From: Anaerolineae bacterium
Lineage (GTDB): Bacteria; Chloroflexota; Anaerolineae; Anaerolineales; UBA11858
Reading direction: 5' to 3'
Length of the DNA: 45,642 nt
Assembly (NCBI GenBank): GCA_011176615.1
Contig: DUEG01000014.1
Coordinates: 1 to 45,642, forward strand
The translations under genes were made by a program, and so were the position numbers. The notes beneath the pieces are model-generated. The model had not been told where the DNA came from. It searched no databases and saw only the letters and a list, made by a program, of their open reading frames with translations. Below, one piece after another: positions 24,299 through 33,060 of the stretch. Each line of letters starts with the position of its first letter. The stretch's first letter is position 1.

Positions 24299-25150
24299 TC
24301 AAGTGTGATGGAAAGCCGAATTCCATTGTTGTGTAATCGTTTTCCATTCTGCGATTGAGAGTGTTTCTGCACGGCGACGTGGATCTATGCCCAGATTAGA
24401 CAAGAGAGAACGGATTTCGTTTTTGTTTGTCCCCATTCCAGATGAAAGGGAATTTGCTAGTGTTTTTCTCTTTTTCCCAAACCCACTTCTTGCTAGGTCG
24501 AAAAACAAATCCATTAATTCTACTTCTATTAGTGGATTTTCAAATAGATCAATCCGAATGACCGCTGAATCGACCTTTGGTCTTGGATAGAATGCGCCAG
24601 GTTTTATTTTTTGAATAAGTGTGGGGGTACCATAAATCTGAACGCTTAAGGCAAGCAGGCTCATTTTATTGGAACTTGCGCATAGCCTTTTAGCAACCTC
24701 GTATTGGATAGTAAGAATGATTCGCTTAGGTTTCTTCTCGGCTTCCAATAGGTGACGGATAAGCGCTGATGTGATGTAATATGGGATATTTGCTACAACT
24801 ACGTAATCCTCTGTCCTAATTATTTCCTCAGGGTAAATTTTTAGGATGTTTCCATGGATGATATTGCAGTTGTTATAGGGAGAAAGTATATCCTGAAGGA
24901 TTGGAATGAAGCGCTCATCAATTTCGATTGTCGTAACATGACTTGCTTGTTTACACAAAAGACGAGTTAAACTACCCAGTCCCGCGCCGATCTCTAATAC
25001 ATTGTCTTTCGGAGTTATCTCTGCTATATCAATAATACGCTTTAAAATATTCTCATCGGTTAAGAAATTCTGCCCGAGATTTTTACGTGGGGTTAATTTG
25101 AATTGTTTAACAATTCTTGGAATGTGCAGCGCTGCATTTTCATTCTTCAT
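24299..25150 (-). CDS. rsmA: 16S rRNA dimethyladenosine transferase
   Basis: RsmA/KsgA, which dimethylates two adjacent adenines near the 3' end of 16S rRNA during small-subunit maturation. It has 283 residues, a normal length. An N-terminal KNLGQNFL motif (23-30) is followed by the SAM-binding LEIGAGLGSLT (52-62), the catalytic NIPYYI (121-126) and the RPKVDSAVIR signature. It lies 16 bases downstream of the LCP gene on the same strand, so the two are probably co-transcribed. It converges with the ABC exporter genes. Confidence 0.97.
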   Translation of the reverse strand: MKNENAALHIPRIVKQFKLTPRKNLGQNFLTDENILKRIIDIAEITPKDNVLEIGAGLGSLTRLLCKQASHVTTIEIDERFIPILQDILSPYNNCNIIHGNILKIYPEEIIRTEDYVVVANIPYYITSALIRHLLEAEKKPKRIILTIQYEVAKRLCASSNKMSLLALSVQIYGTPTLIQKIKPGAFYPRPKVDSAVIRIDLFENPLIEVELMDLFFDLARSGFGKKRKTLANSLSSGMGTNKNEIRSLLSNLGIDPRRRAETLSIAEWKTITQQWNSAFHHT

Positions 25151-25166
25151 ACGAAACTAACTTGAA

Positions 25167-26372
25167 CTATGGGCAGGAAGGCTCTTTAGGTTGATCTGGC
25201 CAAGTGCCCGCTTGAAATTGAGTGATTAAATCTCTGATAATATTGTAATCCGCTTCCCAGATAAAGGTTGTGTTTTGACGATGCTCATCATATGCTCTAC
25301 CAGGTTTTAAAATCTCTTTAGGAATGCTTGTGAATATGATGTTTTCTCTACTTAGTTTGGGTAGTAAGCAAGCAAGTTCGCTAATTTGTGCTGGGCTTAG
25401 ATCGGTAATTAGCGAATCCTGAAAAGAAGCAATAAGTTTTGGAATACGGGGAAATACGCTAGGACTATTTAATTTATCTTTTAGAGCACAGAGAACCATA
25501 GTTTGTCGATCCATGCGGTCGAATACAGTATCCACTTTACGTATGCGTGAGAATCTTAAGGCTTGGTCACCGTTGAAATGGTGATGACCTGCTGGGAAGA
25601 AACCCATATCTTCGGTTTTATCATCTACAGGACGTCCATCAACATCATAAGGAAGATAAAGGTCTATTCCACCAAGTGCATTGACCATTTTTTCGAAGGT
25701 CAACATATTCACAGTTCCATAATGATCTACATGAACACCAAAGTTAAGCGCTAGTGTGCGCGCCATTAAACCCGGTGCTCCTCCTGGGCCATGATAATAT
25801 CCCATGCCTTCAGTGCCATAAAAATACGATTGGTTCAATTTGCCTTCAGTAATGCCGTAATTATCGGCTATCTCTGGGATTTCCACCCATAGGTCGCGAG
25901 GCATTGATAGGACAGTTACTTTTGGTGTAACAAAGTCAACCCTCACAAGTCGAATTACGTCCGCTAATCCATAAAGGTAATTGTCGGCTCTGGTATCAAT
26001 GCCGAGCGCTAAAACCATCATCGTTTCAGGGCCACCACAATATGGAGATGGTGTTTCTGTCGCGTCAATGGGATTTTTGATAATTTCGGGCGTTGACTTG
26101 ATATCTGTTTCTTGTTCAGTACTTGTATCTGTGATTAATTCTTTTTGATCTGAATTTTTCGCTGAAATGTCGGTTGGTTTTGCATTATTCGTCGTTTGAG
26201 ATTGGGTAGAAATCAGGTTAGGATTTGCGGTAAAGGTGGGTAAATCCAAACCTGGAGCGAGTGGTTTGTTCCAATTCTTAAATAATGGCAGTACCCAGAC
26301 AATCGCAAATCCTAACAGAGCAATTATTATAATGAAGAGAATAGTACGGTAGATAATTTTTTTGTTTTTCAT
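25167..26372 (-). CDS. LytR-CpsA-Psr (LCP) family glycopolymer transferase
   Basis: LCP proteins transfer polyprenyl-linked glycopolymers onto peptidoglycan on the outer face of the membrane. This one has 401 residues with one N-terminal membrane helix (about 8-29), a Thr/Ser/Asn-rich spacer (about 40-112) and an LCP domain (about 118-330). Conserved polar residues of the lipid-phosphate pocket are visible: D126 and R128 in GIDTR, D138, R141, R144, and R159-D160 in MPRDLWV. It is encoded next to a sugar-phosphate transferase and a flippase, which suits a role in attaching the same polymer. A perfect DnaA-box sequence lies just upstream at 26377-26385. Confidence 0.92.
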   Translation of the reverse strand: MKNKKIIYRTILFIIIIALLGFAIVWVLPLFKNWNKPLAPGLDLPTFTANPNLISTQSQTTNNAKPTDISAKNSDQKELITDTSTEQETDIKSTPEIIKNPIDATETPSPYCGGPETMMVLALGIDTRADNYLYGLADVIRLVRVDFVTPKVTVLSMPRDLWVEIPEIADNYGITEGKLNQSYFYGTEGMGYYHGPGGAPGLMARTLALNFGVHVDHYGTVNMLTFEKMVNALGGIDLYLPYDVDGRPVDDKTEDMGFFPAGHHHFNGDQALRFSRIRKVDTVFDRMDRQTMVLCALKDKLNSPSVFPRIPKLIASFQDSLITDLSPAQISELACLLPKLSRENIIFTSIPKEILKPGRAYDEHRQNTTFIWEADYNIIRDLITQFQAGTWPDQPKEPSCP

Positions 26373-26611
26373 TTAGTTATCCACAATCAAAAATGCGTGA
26401 GGATTATATCATTCATTATTGATGTTCGTTCAAAGTAATCTGGCGGAATCTACCCCTTCCTGGGTATAATACCTAAACATCTGACTATATGGGAAAAGTG
26501 CGGACATTGGAGAAGTATAAAGAGTGGGGTATTAGTAAATATCTATAAGGTTATTGACTTACCTGTCTGTTTTCCCTTTGTTGTGCGCTTTATAATCCAA
26601 AGAGGAGAAGT

Positions 26612-27601
26612 TTGTTCAATGATTACCACAGGATGCAATCAATGAGGATAGCCATATATGGAGGTGAAATTTGTTTCTTTTTCCTTTATACGCTTGTGTT
26701 GTTTTCTGTGGGATATGATAGGGAAAAGAATAGTTTTTGGAACATAAGATTTGCATATCTAATCCCTTCGTTTACTGTAATTATTGCTCCTTTGGTATTT
26801 AACGAACTTTTTTTTAGAAATTGGTCATGGATTATCTTTTCTTTCAGTGGTTGTTTCTTAGGGTTGATTGTTGGTACTTGGAGAAAGTTTGGATTATTCG
26901 AAGATAATTTTCCTCCCTCTAAAGAAATACAATCAAATGTATATGCAGCACATCAGAAGTTGTTGTCAGAAGGTTTGCATCAACATGCCATTCAGGGGCT
27001 TTTCAATAGGATTGGCGCGCTGTTGGGCTTGATTGCAACTTCTCCACTAATTATTATTGTTATTAATATTATTTGGCTTGAAAATCCTGGACCGTTATTT
27101 TTTGTCAAGAACTCAGTTGGTAAAGGGGGGAGAAATTTCAAGCAACTAAAATTCCGAACAATGATTCGCGACGCGGAGGAGAAGACAGGCCCTATATTGG
27201 CTGAGGTTAATGATCACCGCACCTTGAAAATTGGCAAATTCTTGAGAAAAACCGCCTTTGATGAAATTCCTCAATTGATCAATATTCTTTTAGGTGATAT
27301 GGCTTTTGTGGGTCCGCGACCACAAAGGACCGTATTAGTTGAGGAGTATTTAAAAACGCTCCCAGAATTTGCAGAAAGGCATGTGGTTTTACCAGGTTTA
27401 GCAGGATTGGCGCAAATTGCCGGAAGTTACTACATAACCCCTCGGCAGAAATTGCGTTATGACAGAATATATGTAAAACACGCATCTTTAGGGTTTGATT
27501 TAAAATTGATTACGCTGGCTGTCATTTTAGTTCTTTGGCTACGCTGGAAACCAGATTGGAATGGAAGGATGCCCCGCAATTGGTTGCGGATTTGCTCATG
27601 A
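26612..27601 (+). CDS. Polyprenyl-phosphate sugar-1-phosphate transferase
   Basis: Bacterial sugar transferase (WcaJ/ExoY/EpsL type, 329 residues) that starts glycopolymer assembly by moving a sugar-1-phosphate to undecaprenyl phosphate. About three N-terminal helices precede the conserved core: the membrane hairpin (135-155), KFRTM (180-184), DEIPQL (217-222), GPRP (234-237) and PGLAGLAQI. The N-terminal part is shorter than in WcaJ proteins of about 460 residues. The TTG at 26612 is used because GAGGAG sits 4-5 bases upstream and a TATAAT lies at about 26590; ATG codons at 26633 and 26642 lack an RBS. Confidence 0.92.
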   Translation: MFNDYHRMQSMRIAIYGGEICFFFLYTLVLFSVGYDREKNSFWNIRFAYLIPSFTVIIAPLVFNELFFRNWSWIIFSFSGCFLGLIVGTWRKFGLFEDNFPPSKEIQSNVYAAHQKLLSEGLHQHAIQGLFNRIGALLGLIATSPLIIIVINIIWLENPGPLFFVKNSVGKGGRNFKQLKFRTMIRDAEEKTGPILAEVNDHRTLKIGKFLRKTAFDEIPQLINILLGDMAFVGPRPQRTVLVEEYLKTLPEFAERHVVLPGLAGLAQIAGSYYITPRQKLRYDRIYVKHASLGFDLKLITLAVILVLWLRWKPDWNGRMPRNWLRICS

Positions 27602-27703
27602 CAATAAAATTCTCTGTGCTTCCAGGATCAAGAACGAGACGACAATTATTGTGATTCGATGTGCACTCAAACAAAAACTATTTAATTTAATGGGGAATCA
27701 GAG

Positions 27704-29041
27704 TTACGATGTTGTGCTGTGATTATTTGAGAACCATATTCTCCAAAGGATTACACTTACAATAAGTGCATTCAACGCTTGCCCTCCTATTGCCCCGTAG
27801 ACTCCCCATTGTTTGATGCTAATGATTCCGATTGTAAACATACTGAAAATAGCAACGAGATTTGCAAAGAAGATTGGCTTTGTAATCTGAATTGCTTTAA
27901 AGATGGCTTGCAGGGGCCAGTAAAGGAACCACAACCCATAGAAAATAGCCATTAATATCATGCCATTACTGTAATCCACATAAGTTTCGTTGTATAACAG
28001 TCTTAACAAGGTAGTCGGATAAAGACATGTTAAAATAAGTAATCCAATGATAGGAATACCCGCAACCAAGTATACGATTCTCATTAATCTCCAGGTGCCT
28101 CTTCGTCCATTGGTTTGATATATTTGGGCTGCTCGTGGGGTGATAAATGTGTCAATTGCTCGTAAAAGGACATGAATTGGTGCTACGAGATTCTGGAGAG
28201 CCCGGTAGGCGCCCGCTGCAGCAAAACTGATTAATCCTGCTGCAAGTAATGGATATACTTCTGCCGCGACCCAATTTGCTGTTGAAGAACCTAAAATCCA
28301 GCGACCATACCCCCAATTTTTGCGTATAGTTTTTCTCAGAGGATAAAAGTTTAATGTCCAATACTTCCTTGTTTGGATTATTCCAAATATAAAGCCAGCC
28401 GATGCTCCCCATGCTATTGCAATCAGTCCTGCTTTTCCGGACAATAATCCGATTTTTCCCCAATAGAACAGGATACCCAAACGAATGGCATTAGTTACAA
28501 ACGTGTTTAACATAGCATGTTTAACCATGCGCCTCACATAGAACAATCTCCGAATGAATTCCTGCATTTGCCAACCAAGGAAGGGGAGCCATAAAGCAAA
28601 CAATGTGGGACCTGCTGTGTCATTTCCTAATTTAGTAAGAATGATTCCGCCGACGGCAGCGATAATTGCGTTATTGATAGCGAGAATGCCTTGCAATAAT
28701 CCGCTTGAGGAGACGTATTCTTTGAACTCGGGGAATGGCATAATAGAGCCGAAAGCATTCATGGGCTGGACAATAAGACCGTCTTGGATTGCCCGAATCA
28801 AGTGTAATAACAGAAAACCCACGGCATAAATACCAAATTGTGTTGGATCAACATTTCTTGCTAAGAAAACTGCAGCAATGAAATTGCTGATAGAGATAAA
28901 CCCCTGATCTATCGCAGCCCAATATCCGCTTCTGGCTGTTTGTCCTGTGATGATCATGTAGAAAGGAATCAGAGGCGCGGGTACTTTGGTACTTACCTTT
29001 TCAATCTGGTTGTCTATGATGGAATGTAATAATGAACGCAT
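27704..29041 (-). CDS. Wzx-like polysaccharide flippase (MOP superfamily)
   Basis: A 445-residue integral membrane protein with about 12 hydrophobic segments and few loops, the plan of Wzx/MATE-type lipid-linked oligosaccharide flippases. A basic loop after the first helix and repeated Arg/Lys-rich cytosolic turns are visible. It lies next to the sugar transferase (convergent) and directly after the DUF348/G5/3D gene, with 1 base between them. It probably flips the lipid-linked unit started by the sugar transferase. Confidence 0.82.
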   Translation of the reverse strand: MRSLLHSIIDNQIEKVSTKVPAPLIPFYMIITGQTARSGYWAAIDQGFISISNFIAAVFLARNVDPTQFGIYAVGFLLLHLIRAIQDGLIVQPMNAFGSIMPFPEFKEYVSSSGLLQGILAINNAIIAAVGGIILTKLGNDTAGPTLFALWLPFLGWQMQEFIRRLFYVRRMVKHAMLNTFVTNAIRLGILFYWGKIGLLSGKAGLIAIAWGASAGFIFGIIQTRKYWTLNFYPLRKTIRKNWGYGRWILGSSTANWVAAEVYPLLAAGLISFAAAGAYRALQNLVAPIHVLLRAIDTFITPRAAQIYQTNGRRGTWRLMRIVYLVAGIPIIGLLILTCLYPTTLLRLLYNETYVDYSNGMILMAIFYGLWFLYWPLQAIFKAIQITKPIFFANLVAIFSMFTIGIISIKQWGVYGAIGGQALNALIVSVILWRIWFSNNHSTTS

Positions 29042-29042
29042 C

Positions 29043-30449
29043 TCAATCTAATATCCACATGATGGACTGTGGTGGAGGTGGGGGAGCCAAGAAATAAATA
29101 GTAACATTTTGCCCCCAACCGACCCAATCGTCATCGCTATAACCCAAGTCCACCCAATTCCGATCGGGTAACCCGGCTCCTACATCCTCGATCGTGGCAA
29201 ATCCATATCCCGGGATATAAACGCTCATTCCTTTCATATACCGATACCAAGAAAGCGTAACGGCGATGACGCCTTTTTGGACCGGTTTCCCGCTTGAAGT
29301 ATTTGGATAGCATTTATTTGGAATTCCTGATCTACAAGGTGAATAGGAGGATGCATATGCTTCAATCATGCGCCAATATCTTATTGGACCATCCGGTGTA
29401 TTAACAGTTTGTATATTGATTTTTGTTCCATATCCAATAATACGTGTTTCTGGTTCCTTGGCTGTCCATTCGGCATCAAGCACTCTATCGACAATTTCAC
29501 CATCTAAATAGGTAATCCGAATACGTTTGACTGACAAACCATACGCGCCTGGTTGAATAACTATTTGCTTGTCTATCTCGATGTCTGAGGCAGGTTGATA
29601 TTGGATAGGAAAAGGTTTGGCTTCTTGTTCGAGAATGATTTCCTCGTCTACTCGATGTATCTGTATTTTTCCGTCAGAGGGCAGAGGATTGTTCTCTGGT
29701 GGATTACTGAAATCTAATCCTTCCAGTGTTAGACCAGCCTCTGCCAATACTTCCCCAACCGTTTTGGCGGTTGTTCTTACCTTATGTATTTGGTCCTTAT
29801 AAACAATTTGTATTTCCTTTGATCGACTGATGTTTACTTCGAGGTTCCCTCCTTGAAGATGTGACCTTAAATTTGGTTGGATTTGATCACTAGGGAGGAT
29901 TTCTATTCCTTTTTGTTTCAATGCGTTCCCTAAATTATTCTCGTTCGTCACGAAAGAGTATGAGGTATTCCCTTCTGTAATAATTAATTCTGTGGATGGC
30001 GATATTACTAAACGCTGCGGTTCATCTTTGTATTCTAAAACATGATCGGGATTAATGATTTCGTCATCGAGTGAAACAATGTCTGCTGGAAAAAGTCGCA
30101 TTCCGCATTCAGAAAGGATGTTTCCGGCAATTTGGTTGTAGGTTAGAATTGAGCATTGTTGTTCGCCTCTTTTAGTGACGACAGGGATAGGACTTTGAAT
30201 TTCAATAACCTTGTCAGTCCATAACCATGTTTTCAAAGGCGGTGAGATTTTGTCTGTTGTGTGTAACGGTATGTTTTTCTCTTTAATCACACCTGCTACA
30301 CTGATAGCAAAGGTGTTAATCTGAGATGTTTTATTATTTATGCGCAAAGTTATTTTCTTGTTTAGGGATAAAACAATTAAAAATACCCCTAAAATGACCA
30401 ATAAAACGGCGATTCTGCGAATTACGTGAGTGTTCGTGGAAATATGCAT
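29043..30449 (-). CDS. DUF348x3-G5-3D cell-wall protein (RpfB/YabE-like without lysozyme domain)
   Basis: A 468-residue exported, membrane-anchored protein with one N-terminal helix (about 12-29). Three DUF348 (ubiquitin-like) repeats lie at about 30-75, 145-195 and 200-250, then a G5-like region to about 345 and a C-terminal 3D domain (about 360-460) with its aspartate-rich motif DVGAGLPDRNWVDLG. In Firmicutes, YabE/YocH-type proteins use the 3D domain as a lytic transglycosylase-like wall hydrolase. The G5 and DUF348 parts suggest binding to wall glycans. No SLT or resuscitation-factor domain is present. No Shine-Dalgarno precedes the ATG, which lies only 25 bases after the SRP RNA. Confidence 0.87.
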   Translation of the reverse strand: MHISTNTHVIRRIAVLLVILGVFLIVLSLNKKITLRINNKTSQINTFAISVAGVIKEKNIPLHTTDKISPPLKTWLWTDKVIEIQSPIPVVTKRGEQQCSILTYNQIAGNILSECGMRLFPADIVSLDDEIINPDHVLEYKDEPQRLVISPSTELIITEGNTSYSFVTNENNLGNALKQKGIEILPSDQIQPNLRSHLQGGNLEVNISRSKEIQIVYKDQIHKVRTTAKTVGEVLAEAGLTLEGLDFSNPPENNPLPSDGKIQIHRVDEEIILEQEAKPFPIQYQPASDIEIDKQIVIQPGAYGLSVKRIRITYLDGEIVDRVLDAEWTAKEPETRIIGYGTKINIQTVNTPDGPIRYWRMIEAYASSYSPCRSGIPNKCYPNTSSGKPVQKGVIAVTLSWYRYMKGMSVYIPGYGFATIEDVGAGLPDRNWVDLGYSDDDWVGWGQNVTIYFLAPPPPPQSIMWILD

Positions 30450-30474
30450 GGGGAAGGTTTATTTTAGAAGGAGT

Positions 30475-30587
30475 GAGCCGTTAGATAGGCATCCCAGCGA
30501 CACCCAGAAAATCCTCCTTAGTGCTGCTTCCTCTCGGACCTGACACAATTCGAAGGTTTCCGCCGCGCTGGACCCACCCGACGGCTC
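30475..30587 (-). ncRNA. ffs: Signal recognition particle RNA (4.5S type)
   Basis: The RNA that, with Ffh, targets signal-peptide-bearing ribosomes to the membrane. The minus strand carries the conserved domain IV core, GTCAGGTCC then the tetraloop GAGA then GGAAGCAGC, around 30522-30545. The ends pair as GAGCCGT (30587-30581) with ACGGCTC (30481-30475), giving a small bacterial SRP RNA of about 113 nt without an Alu domain. A consensus promoter ends 8 bases before the predicted 5' end. The GAGA loop in place of GGAA keeps the GNRA form. Confidence 0.93.
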
Positions 30588-30594
30588 GGAATAA

Positions 30595-30623
30595 AGCATA
30601 CCTCAGGGTTTATTCATTGTCAA
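30595..30623 (-). promoter_or_regulatory. Promoter of the SRP RNA gene
   Basis: On the minus strand, -35 TTGACA (30618-30623), 17-base spacer and -10 TATGCT (30595-30600) precede the G at 30587 by 7-8 bases. The -35 box overlaps the 3' end of the small ORF at 30610-30831. Confidence 0.8.
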
Positions 30624-30831
30624 CATTACGATGGGTAGGATTCTTCCCACGCAATAAAACACCACTTAGAATAATAATAATAATGATTGTGGCACCGATG
30701 ATTAAACCTTCGCATCTTCCCGGAAAATCCTCGGGTTTTGGATAAGGTGTCTGGCTTAGACTTGCGAAGAATTGTGTGATGAATTTTTGCAATGGTGGAT
30801 TATTTATGATGAATTCTATATGAAATAACAT
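30610..30831 (-). CDS. Small single-span membrane protein, hypothetical
   Basis: A 73-residue frame with a polar N-terminal half, one strongly hydrophobic Ile-rich helix (about 42-60) and a short basic tail. It precedes the SRP RNA on the same strand and its end overlaps that gene's promoter. The ATG has only a purine-rich AAATGGAAAAAA upstream, not a clear RBS. No family is recognised. It may be real because of the helix and flanking charges, but chance cannot be excluded. Confidence 0.4.
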   Translation of the reverse strand: MLFHIEFIINNPPLQKFITQFFASLSQTPYPKPEDFPGRCEGLIIGATIIIIIILSGVLLRGKNPTHRNVDNE

Positions 30832-30953
30832 TTTTTTCCATTTAATAATTCTGGCTAAGTTGTTTCTTGAATGCTATTTTATCCTAAAATCCGTAAATTT
30901 GCTTTAGACTTGATATGTAGACTAGAGAGTATTTAGCAAAATCAGAATAAACG

Positions 30954-30981
30954 AAAATCTCCCCGTTTTTGGGGAGATTTT
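30954..30981 (-). terminator. Rho-independent terminator after tRNA-Ser
   Basis: An 11-bp perfect stem (30954-30964 with 30971-30981, core aaaatctcccc/ggggagatttt) with a 6-base loop lies 5 bases past the tRNA 3' end. The A/T-rich flank gives a U-run in the tRNA's direction. Confidence 0.85.
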
Positions 30982-30985
30982 AAGG

Positions 30986-31072
30986 CGGAGAGGGTGGGAT
31001 TCGAACCCACGATACCTTGCGGTATACGCGCTCTCCAGGCGCGCGCACTAGGCCAGACTATGCGACCTCTCC
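30986..31072 (-). tRNA. tRNA-Ser(GGA)
   Basis: An 87-nt type II tRNA. The acceptor stem GGAGAGG pairs with CCTCTCC, discriminator G. The anticodon loop reads CTGGAGA, giving anticodon GGA (codons UCC and UCU). A long variable arm (ACCGCAAGGT) and the T loop GGTTCGAATCC are present. The CCA end is not encoded. A terminator follows directly, so it is a single-gene unit. Confidence 0.96.
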
Positions 31073-31112
31073 ACGAAATATGGAGCGGGCGAGATTATAC
31101 CATAAGAATTAT

Positions 31113-32438
31113 TTACTTCGGAAATATTTGCCCAAATATCTCGGGAGCAAATTTGTCGACTGCCTCTGATGATAAAGCATTTGATTTACAAATTGACGCA
31201 TATAAATCAGCACTTGGGCGTTTTCGTCGAATCTGTGTCTTGGGTTCTAATGCCCATAACCCAAATCGTTGTGTCCAACCTCTTTCCCATTCGAAATTGT
31301 CGACTAAAGTCCAATGGTAGTATCCTTTGATTGGCCAACTGAAATTGACTGCCTTCCACATTTGGTGAATGTGTTCAATAATGTATCTGGGTCTAAGTTT
31401 GTCTTGAGCATCCTCAATGCCGTTTTCTGTGACATATATCGGGATATGATACTTAAGCGCCCATTTAAAGGATTCAAAAAAACCGAGAGGCTCATTAGCA
31501 ATAAATTCGTTTTCACTAAGTTCAGCATCCGGGTTGCTGGACCGATTAGCAAAAAATCCTCCGAAGTTAAATGGAGAGAATTTAACGAGGTCTCTTGAAT
31601 AATAATTAATTCCAAGATAATCTTGTGTACCTTTTGCCTTTGAGACTTTTTTGCTTAACATTAGGTACTTGAGGTAACCATTTAATGGGGGATCGGCAAA
31701 CATATTATTGTAGTTACGGGATTGAAAATTCGCGATCCATTTATCTAAAGGCATCCATTTTCTGGCGGGTACGAAACTGCGATAATTTATCGCCATTCCA
31801 ACGCTTGCTTTTGATTGCACGTTGTGAATGGTCTCATATGCTGCAGCGTGCGCTGAGACCATATTGATGATTACTTTGTAGGCTCTAAAGGGATCTTTAA
31901 CGCCAGGTGGAAATATGCCCATTAGATAACCCATGGCAGTATAAACATTGGGCTCATTAATCGTAACCCACAGATCAACATATTCTTTTAATGCTTCAAC
32001 GACTTTTTCTGTAAATATTGTGAACTTGTTAATCACATCAGGATTTTCCCACCCTCCCATCTCAACAAGCCATAATGGGTCGGTGAAATGGTGGAGGGTT
32101 ACCATGGGAATCATTCCACGTTTGCGCAATCCCCTTGCCATTTCTCGGTATATTTCAATGGCATTTTCGTCCCAAACATCGGGTGTTGGTTGTATACGGC
32201 TCCATTCAATAGAGAAGCGATGAGTGTTTTGTGAAGTTTCAGCAGCCCGGTCGAAGTCCTCCCGCCAACGTCCGCTTCCCCAATCGCAAGCCATTCCGCA
32301 TTTCTGATTATTGATAATATGACCCTGTTGTTCCCACTGAAACCAGTTCGTATTTTGGTTGTTCCCCTCAACTTGATATGCTGCCGTGGCGGTGCCCCAT
32401 AAAAAACCTTTTGGAAAATTGAAAACTGCTGAGATCAT
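31113..32438 (-). CDS. Glycoside hydrolase family 1 beta-glucosidase/beta-glycosidase
   Basis: A cytosolic GH1 retaining beta-glycosidase (441 residues, normal length, no signal peptide). The N-terminal signature FLWGTATAAYQVEG is at 12-25, the acid/base is E162 in TINEPN and the nucleophile is E338 in VTENG. The aglycone-side DNFEWERG motif is near the C-terminus. Its sugar specificity (glucose, galactose, fucose) cannot be read safely. It is transcribed divergently from folK across a 116-base region that carries a 9-bp inverted repeat. No sugar transporter or regulator gene is adjacent. Confidence 0.95.
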   Translation of the reverse strand: MISAVFNFPKGFLWGTATAAYQVEGNNQNTNWFQWEQQGHIINNQKCGMACDWGSGRWREDFDRAAETSQNTHRFSIEWSRIQPTPDVWDENAIEIYREMARGLRKRGMIPMVTLHHFTDPLWLVEMGGWENPDVINKFTIFTEKVVEALKEYVDLWVTINEPNVYTAMGYLMGIFPPGVKDPFRAYKVIINMVSAHAAAYETIHNVQSKASVGMAINYRSFVPARKWMPLDKWIANFQSRNYNNMFADPPLNGYLKYLMLSKKVSKAKGTQDYLGINYYSRDLVKFSPFNFGGFFANRSSNPDAELSENEFIANEPLGFFESFKWALKYHIPIYVTENGIEDAQDKLRPRYIIEHIHQMWKAVNFSWPIKGYYHWTLVDNFEWERGWTQRFGLWALEPKTQIRRKRPSADLYASICKSNALSSEAVDKFAPEIFGQIFPK

Positions 32439-32482
32439 GTGTTTTGTCCGTATGAATTCATTTGAATTGTCAATATTGAATC

Positions 32483-32507
32483 TATTTTAGTATTCTTGAC
32501 TAAAATA
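32483..32507. promoter_or_regulatory. Inverted repeat in the GH1-folK divergent region (possible operator)
   Basis: A perfect 9-bp inverted repeat, tattttagt (32483-32491) and actaaaata (32499-32507), is spaced by 7 bases. It overlaps a possible -35 TTGACT (32497-32502) toward folK. The size suits a dimeric regulator site, but the regulator is unknown. Confidence 0.4.
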
Positions 32508-32554
32508 ATCAACACCTTGTAGATACTCAATCGATTTTATGATATGCTAGGGAC

Positions 32555-33037
32555 ATGTCTATTTACGTTGGGTTAGGTACAAACATGGGTAATCGCGAGG
32601 AGAACCTCACGGCAGCATTGGATATTCTTGAACGAAATTCTATTTTAAAGAAAAAATCCTCAATCTATGAAACAGACCCATGGGGATATGAAGAACAACC
32701 GGCTTTCTTAAATCAGGTTGTGGAAATTGAGGTTAATCTTGAGCCACTTGATTTGCTTATGTTTTTAAAGTCGATTGAGGCGTTACTTGGTAGGAAGCCA
32801 ACATTCCGAAATGGCCCACGCACAATCGATTTGGATATCCTTTTCTACGATGATAGAATCATTGTAGAAGACCAAATTGTCATTCCACATCTCTTTATCG
32901 AAGAGAGAGCATTCGTTCTTGTACCAATGGCAGAAATTGCCCCTGGCTATAAGCATCCCATATTAGGGTTGACAATCGCGGAATTGTTGAAACAAGTTGA
33001 TAGCTCGAGTGTTCATTTATACAATCCACGATTATAA
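32555..33037 (+). CDS. folK: Dihydropterin pyrophosphokinase (HPPK)
   Basis: Catalyses pyrophosphate transfer from ATP to 6-hydroxymethyl-dihydropterin in folate synthesis. It has 160 residues, the family's usual size. It begins with YVGLGTNMGNRE and has the signature GPRTIDLDILFYDD with its Mg-binding aspartates. The ATG has no clear Shine-Dalgarno and lies about 12 bases after a TATGAT box, so a leaderless start is possible. It is followed after 23 bases by the NuoL-like gene on the same strand, with no other folate genes nearby. Confidence 0.95.
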   Translation: MSIYVGLGTNMGNREENLTAALDILERNSILKKKSSIYETDPWGYEEQPAFLNQVVEIEVNLEPLDLLMFLKSIEALLGRKPTFRNGPRTIDLDILFYDDRIIVEDQIVIPHLFIEERAFVLVPMAEIAPGYKHPILGLTIAELLKQVDSSSVHLYNPRL

Positions 33038-33060
33038 GCAAGTCTGTTGGAGCCAAAAAA

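Noticed and set aside
26377-26385. Perfect DnaA box TTATCCACA upstream of the LCP gene
   Set aside because: Only one box is present, with no cluster and no A/T-rich unwinding region, so it is not an origin of replication. The real oriC is more likely beyond the right edge, near rnpA/rpmH/dnaA.
30521-30745. Plus-strand frame across the SRP RNA
   Set aside because: It is antisense to the SRP RNA, its promoter and the small ORF, and it has no recognised protein features.
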